DNA from: Sphaerosporella brunnea
Lineage: Eukaryota; Ascomycota; Pezizomycetes; Pezizales; Pyronemataceae
Length of the DNA: 40,085 bases
Direction of reading: 5' to 3'
Assembly: GCA_008704415.1 (NCBI GenBank)
Contig: VXIS01000391.1
Location: forward strand, 1 to 40,085
Shown piece after piece: positions 30,599 through 39,660 of this stretch (position 1 is the stretch's first letter; each line of letters begins with the position of its first letter). The notes beneath the pieces were generated by a model. That model was given only the letters and a program-made list of their open reading frames with translations. It was not told the DNA's origin and did no database searches. The translations under genes and the position numbers were made by a program.

Positions 30599-31002
30599 CT
30601 ATGCACTCGGGAATGCTGTCGAGGAATTGTTGTCTGTATAGCTCGCGTCGAGAGCTCTTGAATAGAATCGTGCAGGGCTGTCTCCTGATCGATCTAACTA
30701 TTCGTCTTAAAGCTTAACCCGGGACTGCTGATACCTCTGCCGGTTAACTAAGGCCTTGTTGACGCTTGTCGTTCCTAGGATTGTCTTAAAGACTCGAAAA
30801 TGTATTGTTGTGCTTGTCGTGCTTAAAGTGAGTCGTACTTGTGGTTGTGTCTTGGTTCGTGATATCGATATGTCGTAAATTCGGAAATTTCCTGGCCAGC
30901 AGGGCGGCTTCGAGTAGGGGAGAACCAGGTGATCAGTCTGGTCTGAGGATCAAAGATTGTAGGTTGGGTAGAGAGAAAAGATACTGGTCGGAGTGAAAAA
31001 AA
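30599..31002 (-). other. Gypsy 5' leader
   Basis: About 400 bp between the 5' LTR and the gag frame. A different frame here also looks coding-like up to about 30606, which is why an intron or shift at the start of gag is possible. No primer-binding site could be matched with confidence. Confidence 0.6.
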
Positions 31003-31514
31003 TGTAACCTTTTCGTGAGCTTATAAGATCCGCTATTTCACAGATGCAAATAAACTCAGAACCGTTTGTGTATCTGACTTGATAAATACCAAGAGAATAC
31101 TCGCACTCAGGTCACTGATCAACTCAGTATTTATTGATGATAGTCGATACAATCTGGGCTGCTCGAAAGGCCGTATCGAAAGAAGAGAAAAGAATGAATG
31201 TAGGAAAAGCTCGTAGCTTTTATAGCCAACGATGCTGAGTACATCATGTGATAACAATCTGGTGGCAAATTCGAAACTAAGGAAAGAATGGTCTAGAAGA
31301 CCTGCAAGTCTGCCTTGTGGAAACTAGAAGATTCCAAAGTGACGTAGCATCGAAGGGGCTAGAAAGTGCTAGAAACATGGTGATAAAACATAGTAAAGAA
31401 AGTAATGGAAACTCGTAGAATGCTGTTATCATACCATCGTTACTGCCTTATAGTTTTATATCTTAGTAAGGAAATACGTAAGAAAGAAACCATAGTAAGT
31501 GTAATAATCTTACA
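31003..31514 (-). repeat. 5' LTR of the Gypsy element
   Basis: 512 bp, the same borders and sequence as the LTR at 23679-24190. As the upstream LTR on the element's strand it should contain the promoter, which fires leftward into gag-pol. A small frame of 74 codons in both LTRs is chance. Confidence 0.96.
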
Positions 31515-32026
31515 ACGTCAATGCTTCATATGACGGCAGGACGGCCCTTCAAGCGGCGGCAGGTGGCGGCCATCTGGCTGTGGTCGAGCGGCTGCTCCAG
31601 GAGAATTCCGACGTCAATGCTGCATATGCCGGCAGGACGGTCCTTCAAGCGGCGGCAGAAGGAGGCCATCTGGCTGTGGTCGAGCGGCTGCTCCGGGAGA
31701 ATGCCGACGTCAATGCTGCGGCTTCCTCTTTGGGCGGTAGGACGGCCCTTCAAGCGGCGGCAGAAGGAGGCCATCTGGCTGTGGTCGAGCGGCTGCTCCG
31801 GGAGAATGCCGACATCAATGCTGCGGCTGCCAAAAGTTTCGGCAGGACGGCCCTTTAAGCGGCGGCAGGTGGAGGCCATCTTGCTGTGGTCGAGCGGCTG
31901 CTCCAGGAGAATGCCGACGTCAATGCTGCGGCTGCCTATTCGGGCGGTAGGACGGCCCTTCAAGCGGCGGCAGGTGGCGGCCATCTGGCTGTGGTCGAGC
32001 GGCTTCGTTCTGCGGGGGGGTTGTAG
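31515..32026 (+). pseudogene. NLR-like gene, 3' remainder of the ankyrin array
   Basis: Begins with the right target duplication ACGTC and resumes the ankyrin frame at exactly the codon where the left part stops, so the gene was continuous before insertion. Five further units follow, more diverged than the left array (LLREN for LLQEN, NSDVN, NADIN). TAA at 31856-31858 replaces the CAA of the ubiquitous CTT-CAA-GCG string. Beyond it the same frame continues through one more full unit and ends in VVERLRSAGGL and TAG at 32024-32026. It therefore carries an additional stop that is independent of the retrotransposon; it may have been the functional terminus before insertion. Confidence 0.9.
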
Positions 32027-32589
32027 GTTTGTTTACGAAATCGCACATTGAATCCGGTGATTGATTCGGCCTTGCACCGCGACCGGAGATATATGTTTTT
32101 TTGGCGCTGATTCTCTCAGCTGTTTAGCTAGTGGTAGGGGAGATGGTGCTGTCTTTCAACTTCATAGTCGTGCTCAATTTCAAAGATGCTTTAGACTGGA
32201 TCGTATAAAGCACAGGCGATGGTGGTCCCCAGGAATCTCTCTAATATACAAATTCTCCGTTCGGGTTCCGCCTGTAAGATCAAAACTATTACCCGAGGTA
32301 TAATTTGTAACAGCAGAAAATTCAAAAAACGCTGTGCGTTTTGCTCCTAAATGTTCTCTACGTTCTCCCTGGCCCTTCGCAGCTTGCTTTCTTCGGTACT
32401 GTCATCAGATAGGAGGCGGGCTGTGATTTCCGGCAGCACCTACAGTCTCGGCACTGAAGTTCGGCTTTGACAGTACCTCCCATTCTAAGTATGAGGAACC
32501 TGACTGGCAGCCGCCGAGCGACTATCACTGGCGCACGTCTTACGCGTTTACACGTGAATGGCGGAAGGGACTGACTGACTTGCCTGCAA

Positions 32590-33000
32590 AGGGAAAGACG
32601 GTTGCGCTTCTTTGGGATTAAGTCACTGGCCCTTGAAAAAACTCGCTCGGGTGGGAACTGAGGAGGCCGGAATCGCAAGGTATCCTTATAGCGAGATTGA
32701 AGACCATCCATCGAGGGTAAGGCTAATCATATCGCCGGAGGCAATGTGCCGTCCAAGATGGAACTTCAGGTCCTCACGATTGCTATGCCACAGCTTGACG
32801 ATGTCACGGCCAATTGTATTCCGTCCAATAAGGTGTTCTTTCACGGCAGACCAGAAGCTGACGGAAATATGTGTTTTCCACAATCGTTGGATGACAGAAT
32901 AAACAAAGCAAGAAGGCGTGCGGAAAATTCGTTTGCTTCAGGGAATACACCCTGGTCTTGTTTGAAAGTGCGCTTCTCCATCGTCCTCTGTCTCCGTATC
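32590..33000 (-). pseudogene. hAT transposase relic with internal deletion
   Basis: Minus-strand fragments. At about 32883-32690 there is KLWHSNREDLKFHLGRHI and then ISLTLDGWSSISL, the hAT block with the catalytic-region Asp in the (T/L)xDGWSS motif. Directly after it comes GYLAIPASSVP and ERVFSRASDLIPKKRNRLSL of the C-terminal dimerisation block. Normally some 300 residues separate these, so the middle is deleted. There is also a one-base shift at CCCACCCGAG (the copy at 16690 reads CCCGCCGAG). It is the same family and orientation as the relic at 16441-16735. Confidence 0.75.
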
Positions 33001-33560
33001 ATCCGGCCAGCGTCGCTTCAGACTGGCAATAACAGGCTGACCGAGAATCATAGGAACGGGGAAGGTCCGGGTGCACAAGCTTCATATGATCATATCATGC
33101 ATAGTAGCTATAAATAACCATATCCATCGCCTACCATCGATTCGGTATCATACTTGTGCTTCTACGATATATCGTTTCTCTCTCGATCACCACCCAGAAA
33201 CTCACAATTGAAATGAAATGAATGGGGGAATCAAGAATGGCTCCAGACCCTTTTAGCCCCTCATTGCCGGAAAAGCACAGGTGGAGTCACATTGCATAAA
33301 ATCCAAACACCAGAGCACTCATTCGAAGTCGCCATATAAAGCGATAGAGCCGGTAGCCTCGACTCCTGAAGACGCTCGATTGCACAAACCAGAGACAGGT
33401 AGGGACATTCAGACTGATGCAGTTAATAAATCTCTTCTGATTGAGTTAGCCAAAGTACAGAACAGTTTCCACACCAGACTCGGATCCGAGCCTTTACCAT
33501 CTCGACAGTTTTCAAGGGCTTGCAACGGCATTCGAGCGTCACAGACATACCATTGATACC
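33001..33560. other. Upstream region of the membrane-protein gene
   Basis: No gene recognised. It should include the promoter and leader of the gene starting at 33561. The gene's ATG context is ATACCATGG, with A at -3 and G at +4. Confidence 0.4.
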
Positions 33561-35315
33561 ATGGCGGCCATTAGGAACACAGTCATTCTCTTCCTTGCTT
33601 CAGCCGCGATACCAGCAATTTGCGCCCCAGTCCCAGCCAACGGGCTCGAGCCAACCTACGTCCCTGAGCCGCGGCGGCGTGGCACTTTGGGCTTATTCTG
33701 GAGTTGCGCAGTGACATACGGCATCTGTATCTGGACGGCGGTTCACAAAGACATAGTTCCCTTTGTTGGCGTCAAGCATCGGCTCTACTACAAACTGCTG
33801 TGGGTTTTCACCGCGTTTGTTCTGCCGGAATTCCTCCTCATCATTGCGCTGAGCCAGCTCCGCCAGGCGATGAAAGTTCGCGATCACTGGCGCAAGCGCT
33901 TCCCAGATACACTGGGTCTACAGGGCGGATTTTTTCTGGTGATGGGTGGATATACCATTAAACGGAGCGCCTCACCCGAGAAGCCGGAGATGCTCATCAC
34001 GTTGACGGAAAATGGATTCAAAAAACTTGTGGAAAGCATAGCGGAGATCGTCCCGGACCAACCTCAACCGTCAATTTTCAAAAGGATACTCAAGGATCCG
34101 AAGATCTTAATCGGAAAAGGACTGAAACGCCCGAAGTCGGAGGCGGAGTTGCGGAAAGAAGCCAATTTGCAGGAACTGGCAGCACGTTTTTTGGAGAATC
34201 CATTCGACAAAGAGCTGATTGAGGACAAGGGGAAGGCCGACAGCATTTCGAAAACAATCGTCAGCTTCCAAGCCCTTTGGATGCTGCTCCAATGCATTAC
34301 GAGGAAGGCCAATGGCTTGCCGATCACTTTGGCCGAAACCCACGTGGCGATACAAATTGTGTATGCTGCTTTTATGTATGGTTGTTGGTGGTTTAAGCCG
34401 TTGGATGTCAGCGTTCCAATTTCGATTCCGGCAGATGACAAGCTGTGGTCACTGTTTCACACTAAAAAAGAAGTAACTTCCGAAACTGAGACAACACCTA
34501 CCACCGAAGAAGAAGCGAGACCTCTCTTATACTCGTTAGAGACAACATCCAACAACAGACCATCAGTAAGACCAGGGGAATCTCTTTTCCAAGCGTCCTA
34601 TGCGTCTCTATCACTGCCCATTAGTCGCCAGAATGAATCCGACTATAAACAAACCGACCTCTACGACAAAGACATGCCAATCGTCATAGAATACACCGAG
34701 TGGAACCACTACAACATGATTTACCGAATGTGCCACGTGGTTTTCTCGGGTTTTGCCTACAATCAAGACCACCGCCAACACCGCTCCGAATTGGTCGGCA
34801 TGGCTCTAAGTGCCCTCAACGGACTTCTGCACGGACTGGCTTGGAATTCTCACTTCCCATCTCCAACGGAAGCCGTGCTTTGGAAACTCTCATGCTTTGG
34901 GATCGCACTTTGCCCTCTGGCCACGTATTTTGTGTCATTGAGAGGCCCTTGCATCGAGGCTGCTGTGATTGCAGTATGGGATATCCGGTTTCGTGGCCAG
35001 TTTTGTGGCAAGGACAAGGCTAAAACGACCTCGATGGTTGCAGCCTGGAGGGATTATCGTCACGCCAGGTATCATTCGGCCAGAATGATTGAGGCCAAAG
35101 TGACACGAGGCCAATTTGAAGTTGAAGAAAGTCGTCGGGAGAACGGACGGCCAGAGTGGCGTTGGCTTCTCACGGTCGACATCGTGTGGTTGATGTTCTT
35201 GGGGTACACTATGTCAATCATGTATTTCGCGGTGGAGGCCTTTATCAGTATCAGAAGCCTGCCGGCTGGGTCTTATGATCTTCCATCATGGGCCAACCTT
35301 TTGCCCCATATTTAG
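33561..35315 (+). CDS. Multi-pass fungal membrane protein, 584 aa, intron-free
   Basis: Complete frame from ATGG to TAG. N-terminal signal-type segment (NTVILFLASAAIPAICAP, about residues 6-23), then RRRGTLGLFWSCAVTYGICIWTAVHKDI, the hallmark of a widespread uncharacterised fungal family (RGTxxLxWSCxxTxxxCxWTAxH). Further hydrophobic segments: LLWVFTAFVLPEFLLIIAL (about 79-97), the LPITLAETH..IVYAAFMYGCWWFKPLDV block (about 255-285), ALSALNGLLHGLAW (about 412), LSCFGIALCPLATYFVSL (about 440) and IVWLMFLGYTMSIMYFAVEAF (about 535-556). A Ser/Thr/Glu-rich segment (about 308-350) separates the two halves. Function is unknown in the family. The gene looks intact and is not linked to the mobile elements around it. 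Conserved position of ETH..WW..PLDV supports the family call. Confidence 0.85.
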   Translation: MAAIRNTVILFLASAAIPAICAPVPANGLEPTYVPEPRRRGTLGLFWSCAVTYGICIWTAVHKDIVPFVGVKHRLYYKLLWVFTAFVLPEFLLIIALSQLRQAMKVRDHWRKRFPDTLGLQGGFFLVMGGYTIKRSASPEKPEMLITLTENGFKKLVESIAEIVPDQPQPSIFKRILKDPKILIGKGLKRPKSEAELRKEANLQELAARFLENPFDKELIEDKGKADSISKTIVSFQALWMLLQCITRKANGLPITLAETHVAIQIVYAAFMYGCWWFKPLDVSVPISIPADDKLWSLFHTKKEVTSETETTPTTEEEARPLLYSLETTSNNRPSVRPGESLFQASYASLSLPISRQNESDYKQTDLYDKDMPIVIEYTEWNHYNMIYRMCHVVFSGFAYNQDHRQHRSELVGMALSALNGLLHGLAWNSHFPSPTEAVLWKLSCFGIALCPLATYFVSLRGPCIEAAVIAVWDIRFRGQFCGKDKAKTTSMVAAWRDYRHARYHSARMIEAKVTRGQFEVEESRRENGRPEWRWLLTVDIVWLMFLGYTMSIMYFAVEAFISIRSLPAGSYDLPSWANLLPHI

Positions 35316-35969
35316 TCTTTTTGTTTTTCCTTTTGAAGTTTGGTGAGGTATGAGGTGATTCTGTAGCGGAGTTAGTTATGCGATTAATCATCTGAACTGA
35401 GAATGGCAGCGGGCGCTGTGGAACTGCTGGTTTAGGGAAGTTGAATGACGGATTAGGAGGATGATCCAATTGCAGGACGGTCATAAATCAACTCACAAAC
35501 ACATGCTCCATTCCATCACGCATGCAACTCTGTCGTCTTCCCTTTCGGACAACAAACAATTGTCACCTAGCTAGTCTACCTGGTTTACCTCGTCGTCCAC
35601 CTCATCGTGTCTCGTCCTGGTCTGAACCGTCCTCATTGGCTTCTCCTGATATTGTGTGAAAGCTGAGCGTCAATCAACTCTTCTGCACTTGACTCGACTC
35701 GGAGATCACTTCAGTTTTCGAGACCCCTCCTGAAGCAATGCGCTATCACTTCCAGAATTCCAAGAGACTCTATAAGCCGACATTCACCCCTCTAATGCTC
35801 GCCAGGAGATCCTTAGATTCCACCGGGTCACTACCATCTCAGTTCTAGGACATTCAGGAGTTAACTTGTAAAAGAGAGAACTGAGTCTATTAAAGTCTTT
35901 CGAGCTGATGCTCGACGAGTGGCAGGTGGTGTCTCACTAGTTAAAGGACATGATCGCTTGATCGATATA
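35316..35969. other. Intergenic, no gene seen
   Basis: 3' flank of the membrane-protein gene. Pyrimidine-rich runs and short open frames only; nothing I can name. Confidence 0.4.
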
Positions 35970-36187
35970 TGGTGCAGGCAGTTACAAACCTGGTCGTCGG
36001 AGATGGACGACCACAATCAATGCCGGTATCCCCGCGTCCGAACTCGGAGGAAAACAAACATTGAGCACCTAAGGCAGTTGCGGTCTACAGCCCAATGTTT
36101 TCCATTGCACTATTTCTGCACTTGCGTGCTGCCTATTTTCCGACGAAAATATCGGTGCGACAACGAGGTTTATAGCTGCCTGCACCA
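35970..36187. mobile_element. 218-bp MITE related to the 5868-7046 transposon
   Basis: Ends TGGTGCAGGCAGTTACAAAC and, reverse-complemented from the right, TGGTGCAGGCAGCTATAAAC, with TA on both outer sides. Interior blocks match the longer element: GGAGATGGACGACCA(C/T)AAT (35998 versus 5908), CCCCGCGT(C/G)CGAACTC (about 36031 versus 5945), and a GACGAAAA(T/C)AT..GTGCGA block near the right end (36141 versus 6996). It has the terminal regions of that transposon and no transposase. Confidence 0.8.
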
Positions 36188-36488
36188 TACCTATTTGAAG
36201 CAAGCTCTCTATGTGCGCTTCTGGTCAGAAGCAGACGCGCCTGTAGATATCATGGGAACTGTCATTAGCCGCCGCCGCACCTTCAAGTTAATCTATTCTC
36301 TAGAAATTTTACCAAACGAAGGGATACCGGCGCACACGGGCTTCTCACAAGTTCGGTAGATAATAAGCTTCATACCAGTACAAAGGGGATTATCGACAGG
36401 TGTCCACCGCCAAGACCCCCGTGCCCTGCGGCCCAAGGCCACTAAGGTGGCAAAGGCCAAAACTGCCCCGCGCGGCCGAGCCAGACCT

Positions 36489-36830
36489 CCTTGCTTCGCA
36501 CGCGCCCGCACGTTCACAATTAGTATGTATGTATGTGCCAACCGTAGAGTGATGGAAAGAGGTACATGCTCTGTCACTCGCACACCCAAACCCACACCCT
36601 ACATAGAAAGGGACACCGTTATCGAAATGCCCGCAGTCATATATATAGACCCCCAGCATAGAAAGGCCCTCGGCCATAGAAAGGATCGCGGTCATGGAAT
36701 GTGGGCTGACATAGAAAGACCCTCATGGAAAGGCTGGCGGCCGTGCACTGGAAACGGTGCGCAGAAAGGACAGCGTCCCTAGAAATGCTGATTAGAAAGG
36801 ACCGCGACCATGTTTTGAGGCCGCGGTCAT
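36489..36830. repeat. Dispersed repeat with CATAGAAAGG minisatellite, copy 1
   Basis: A block beginning CTTGCTTCGCACGCGCCCGC, with (GTAT)n and TACATGCTCTGTCACTCGCA, leads into degenerate units of about 17-18 bp built on CATAGAAAGG(N)CC. The whole block recurs in the same direction at 39242-39660. No coding role is evident. Confidence 0.75.
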
Positions 36831-37097
36831 GTTATGTGGACAGCCGTGATGTGTCAGGTCAGAACTCCACGCTCAAAAGCACAAACAAAAAAAAAACACA
36901 AGCACTTGCGCTCTTCTATTATCAATTATTTACGGTGAGACTGCGCCACCTGTCTTCCTAGAGTAACTAGCGGCAACCTACCTACTTAAGTAGAGAGTTG
37001 TGTTGTAATGCATTGCCGTACCGGAACCAATCCTCCTGATGCCCCAGGGCCAATGGAGAGAAAAAAGCCAATCCCAAAAAAAATGAAAAAAAAAACA

Positions 37098-38650
37098 CTA
37101 CTCCTCAAGGTATTCCTTGATTGCTTCAGCAACAAGCACGCTCTCGAATCCATATCGGTTGTTTTTTAGCAGCACAAAGAAATTGTCATCCAGCAAGCGC
37201 TTCTTTTTGCCCTCATCTTCACAAAGAGTGTTGAACTCTTTGGGCCCGATTGGGCCGCACTTCATGACGCGACGAGCGATTTTGATAGCACAGAGTTTCG
37301 TGTCGCACGGGAGATCATTAAGTCTTCCCGCGATCACTACTTTTTGAATGTGGATCATCTCTGCGGATGTCAGTCCCTGTCATCGAAGGGATCAACGACG
37401 ATAGACCAAAGCAGCAACGTACCATCGACTGCCCTATTTTCTTCATGCACATAATCTTTAGATCAAGGATTCGAGCGGGACATTTTTTGAGGATTTCTTC
37501 AGCCTTCGCCTTGTTGATGCTCCCTTGCTGTAGAAACTTCAAGGCATCGTCGTGGGATAAACAGTCAATTCGCAAGGAAATTGCACCGCGAGACCAGGCC
37601 GAGGCAGCTGTGCGGCGTTAGTGAATTATCCCTGGTAATGGGAGACCAATATCTTACCCTGAAACAGAGAGGGTGCTCTTCCGTCGGACGACACGAATAT
37701 CACCTTGAATAACCTTCTGTCTGCGGCTTCTTTCGCAATTCCTTGCAAGACTGAGAAGAAACTTGGTGATTGTTTCGCGAGAACGTTAATGTTGTCGAAA
37801 ACCACCACCGCAATCTTGTGCTTATGGCGTTCTTCAAATCGATGAGCCGCGTGCGCGAAATCATCCAACATTTGAATTATCACCATGTCCGGTTCATCCT
37901 GATCACCAGAGCGCCCGCTGGGGTCTTCTGCTGTAATTCCATCAGCAGAATACCACTAGCTACCGGTCATGGCCACCTACCAAAATTCACTCCCATCAAG
38001 CCCGCCAGCGCTTCAAAGGATGATTTCTTCTTCGGCCACCATCCCAACGCACTCCTGAGTTCTTTTTCCAACTTGAGAACCGTTTTATCTCCTGCATCAT
38101 GAATATAAACATAAACAACCCCGGAAGTCTCCGCGGCCATTTTTCTGACCACCGTCGTCTTTCCCGTACCACGAGGGCCGACAATCACATCATACTGACC
38201 GTTATGCCGCTTGAGCAGAGCGTCGATACGCTGCTGTACGTCCGGTCGCGGAAAAAATTCCTTCATCTCGAAAGGCTCAGGGTTCTCCATCTTCTCCAGC
38301 ATCCAAAGGGGTCGTTGATGATTGAACCATATTGTGTAGAGAAACTCAAGGGTGCCGTAGCTACACAGTCCAATGGACAGCTTCCTAAACAATCTGCAAT
38401 CGTCAGCACCGGCGAGCAGAAACGCTGGAGTAACCTACCCTTGGACGGTCTGACGCCACTCGTCTCCATGGTTCGAACCACCGTTCTTTTTGCCGCTCTG
38501 CTTCTGCTGATGCCCTGAATTAAACTTCGATTTATCGCCGAGCGTGTGGTAGCGTCGAGGGAAACGTCCCGGCTGAAGACGATAAGTCACAGGGCGAACG
38601 GCACTGCCGCCAACGCCGACAGCAGAAGGAAATCCGAGAAAGCGAATCAT
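37098..38650 (-). CDS. Probable mitochondrial AAA+/STAND-like P-loop ATPase, 447 aa, 5 exons
   Basis: Exons (minus order): 38650-38439, 38393-37981, 37930-37658, 37607-37423, 37358-37098; introns 45-64 nt, all GT..AG, one with a CTAAC branch site. The lengths sum to 1344 nt, an exact frame. The N-terminus MIRFLGFPSAVGVGGSAVRP with later RFPRRYHTLG is Arg/Ser-rich and lacks acids, like a mitochondrial presequence. A hydrophobic stretch (LSIGLCSYGTLEFLYTIWF, about 75-95) may span the inner membrane. Next come FFPRPDVQQRIDALLKRH, Walker A VIVGPRGTGKTT near 140, and Walker B IAVVVFDNI near 247. The C-terminal part (SHDDALKFLQQG, CDTKLCAIKIARRVMKCG) is helical, compatible with the lid and winged-helix region of the archaeal-type ATPase/ORC-like group. 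The last intron needs acceptor CAGAG. Substrate unknown. Competing frames at this locus are shadows. Confidence 0.85.
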
Positions 38651-39241
38651 TATGATAGTGGGGTAACAGAAGTAAGGACAACAATAAAAGTGTGCGCAAG
38701 CAAAAAACGACTGGAGCTCAAAGAATGTAGCGGACGGACAAAGTGGCAGTTGCAGAGACGAAGAAGCCACCTGTTCCCGCAAGGTGTGGGAAGGAAATGA
38801 AGGTATGTGAAGGAAGTGGAGGTTTGTAAGAAGGTTTGGGTTTGGAGCTGGCGAGAGTACACGCCAAGCTAGGTATCTGGATATCACGTGCTCCTCGCAA
38901 TCAGCAGTGACTCAGCACACCTGCATCGACGCACTAGAGGCTTCGCCAGAAGGCTCACCAATGCCCTGACGTCTCGAGCCTTGTACATGTTGTTGCAGAT
39001 CGTGTAGGCCCTGTAGGGGGCAAAAAAACGTTGACTACTCACATGGCCGAGTGTCAAGATCCCGATCTTCAGATTAGCCGCCGACCACGTAAATGAAAAC
39101 CCATGAAAACAAAATTCAGTCCCTTCTTTGAATTGACCCGGGAGGCAACACAACACAGGTTCCCAAGCGCGTGCTCTGGTCATTCCAGTATTGTTATGTC
39201 GAACGACGGGAGCGTCGCTCAGCCGTCGGTCTGGCCTAGGC
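38651..39241. other. Upstream of the ATPase gene; no further gene supported
   Basis: Leader and promoter region of the leftward ATPase gene, then sequence with a 137-codon minus frame (38884-39297) that shares its N-terminal part with the dispersed repeat. A GTGAGT..CTACAG pair (about 39041-39008, minus) could be a 34-nt intron, but no family signature appears, so I do not call a gene. Confidence 0.35.
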
Positions 39242-39660
39242 CTTGCTTCGCACGCGCCCGCACGTTCACAATTAGTATGTATGTATGTATGTGCCAACCG
39301 TAGAAACGACCCGCGGATATCATACCAATACAGACGCCTACCATTATAGTGAGGGGTTGTAGTAAGTAATGGAAAGAGGTCTAAGTGTATTGTTGGGTCC
39401 GCTCCTCTAGTCTATCTAACAGCTACATGCTCTGTCACTCGCACACCCAAACCCACACCCTACATAGATAGAAAGGGACACCGTTATCCGCCTGCGGTCA
39501 TATATAGACCTCCCGGCATAGAAAGGCCCTCCGCCATAGAAAGGATCGCCGTCATGGAAAGTCGGCTGACATACAAAGACCCTCATCGAAAGGCTGGCGG
39601 CCGTGCACTGGAAACGGGGCGTAGAAAGGACCGCGGTCATGCTTTGTGCACGCTCGGCAA
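39242..39660. repeat. Dispersed repeat with CATAGAAAGG minisatellite, copy 2
   Basis: Same direction as copy 1. Shared parts include CTTGCTTCGCACGCGCCCGC, (GTAT)n with GTGCCAACCGTAGA, ACATGCTCTGTCACTCGCAC and GAAAGGCTGGCGGCCGTGCA. It differs by an extra segment of about 115 bp at 39304-39420. The two copies bracket the ATPase gene. Confidence 0.75.

Larger units (their letters stand above)
23679..31514 (-). mobile_element. Full-length Ty3/Gypsy chromovirus-type retrotransposon
   Basis: 7836-bp LTR retrotransposon with two 512-bp LTRs that I read as identical, a single gag-pol frame on the minus strand, a polypurine tract next to the 3' LTR, and a 5-bp ACGTC duplication. It sits inside the ankyrin array of the NLR gene, in opposite orientation. 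Identical LTRs and an intact long frame imply very recent insertion. A tRNA primer site right after the 5' LTR is not obvious: the minus strand begins with a T-run, then CACTCCGACCAG. Confidence 0.97.

Noticed and set aside
38884..39297. 137-codon minus frame as a gene upstream of the ATPase
   Set aside because: Its start lies in the dispersed repeat and there is no recognisable domain; possible intron borders were not convincing.
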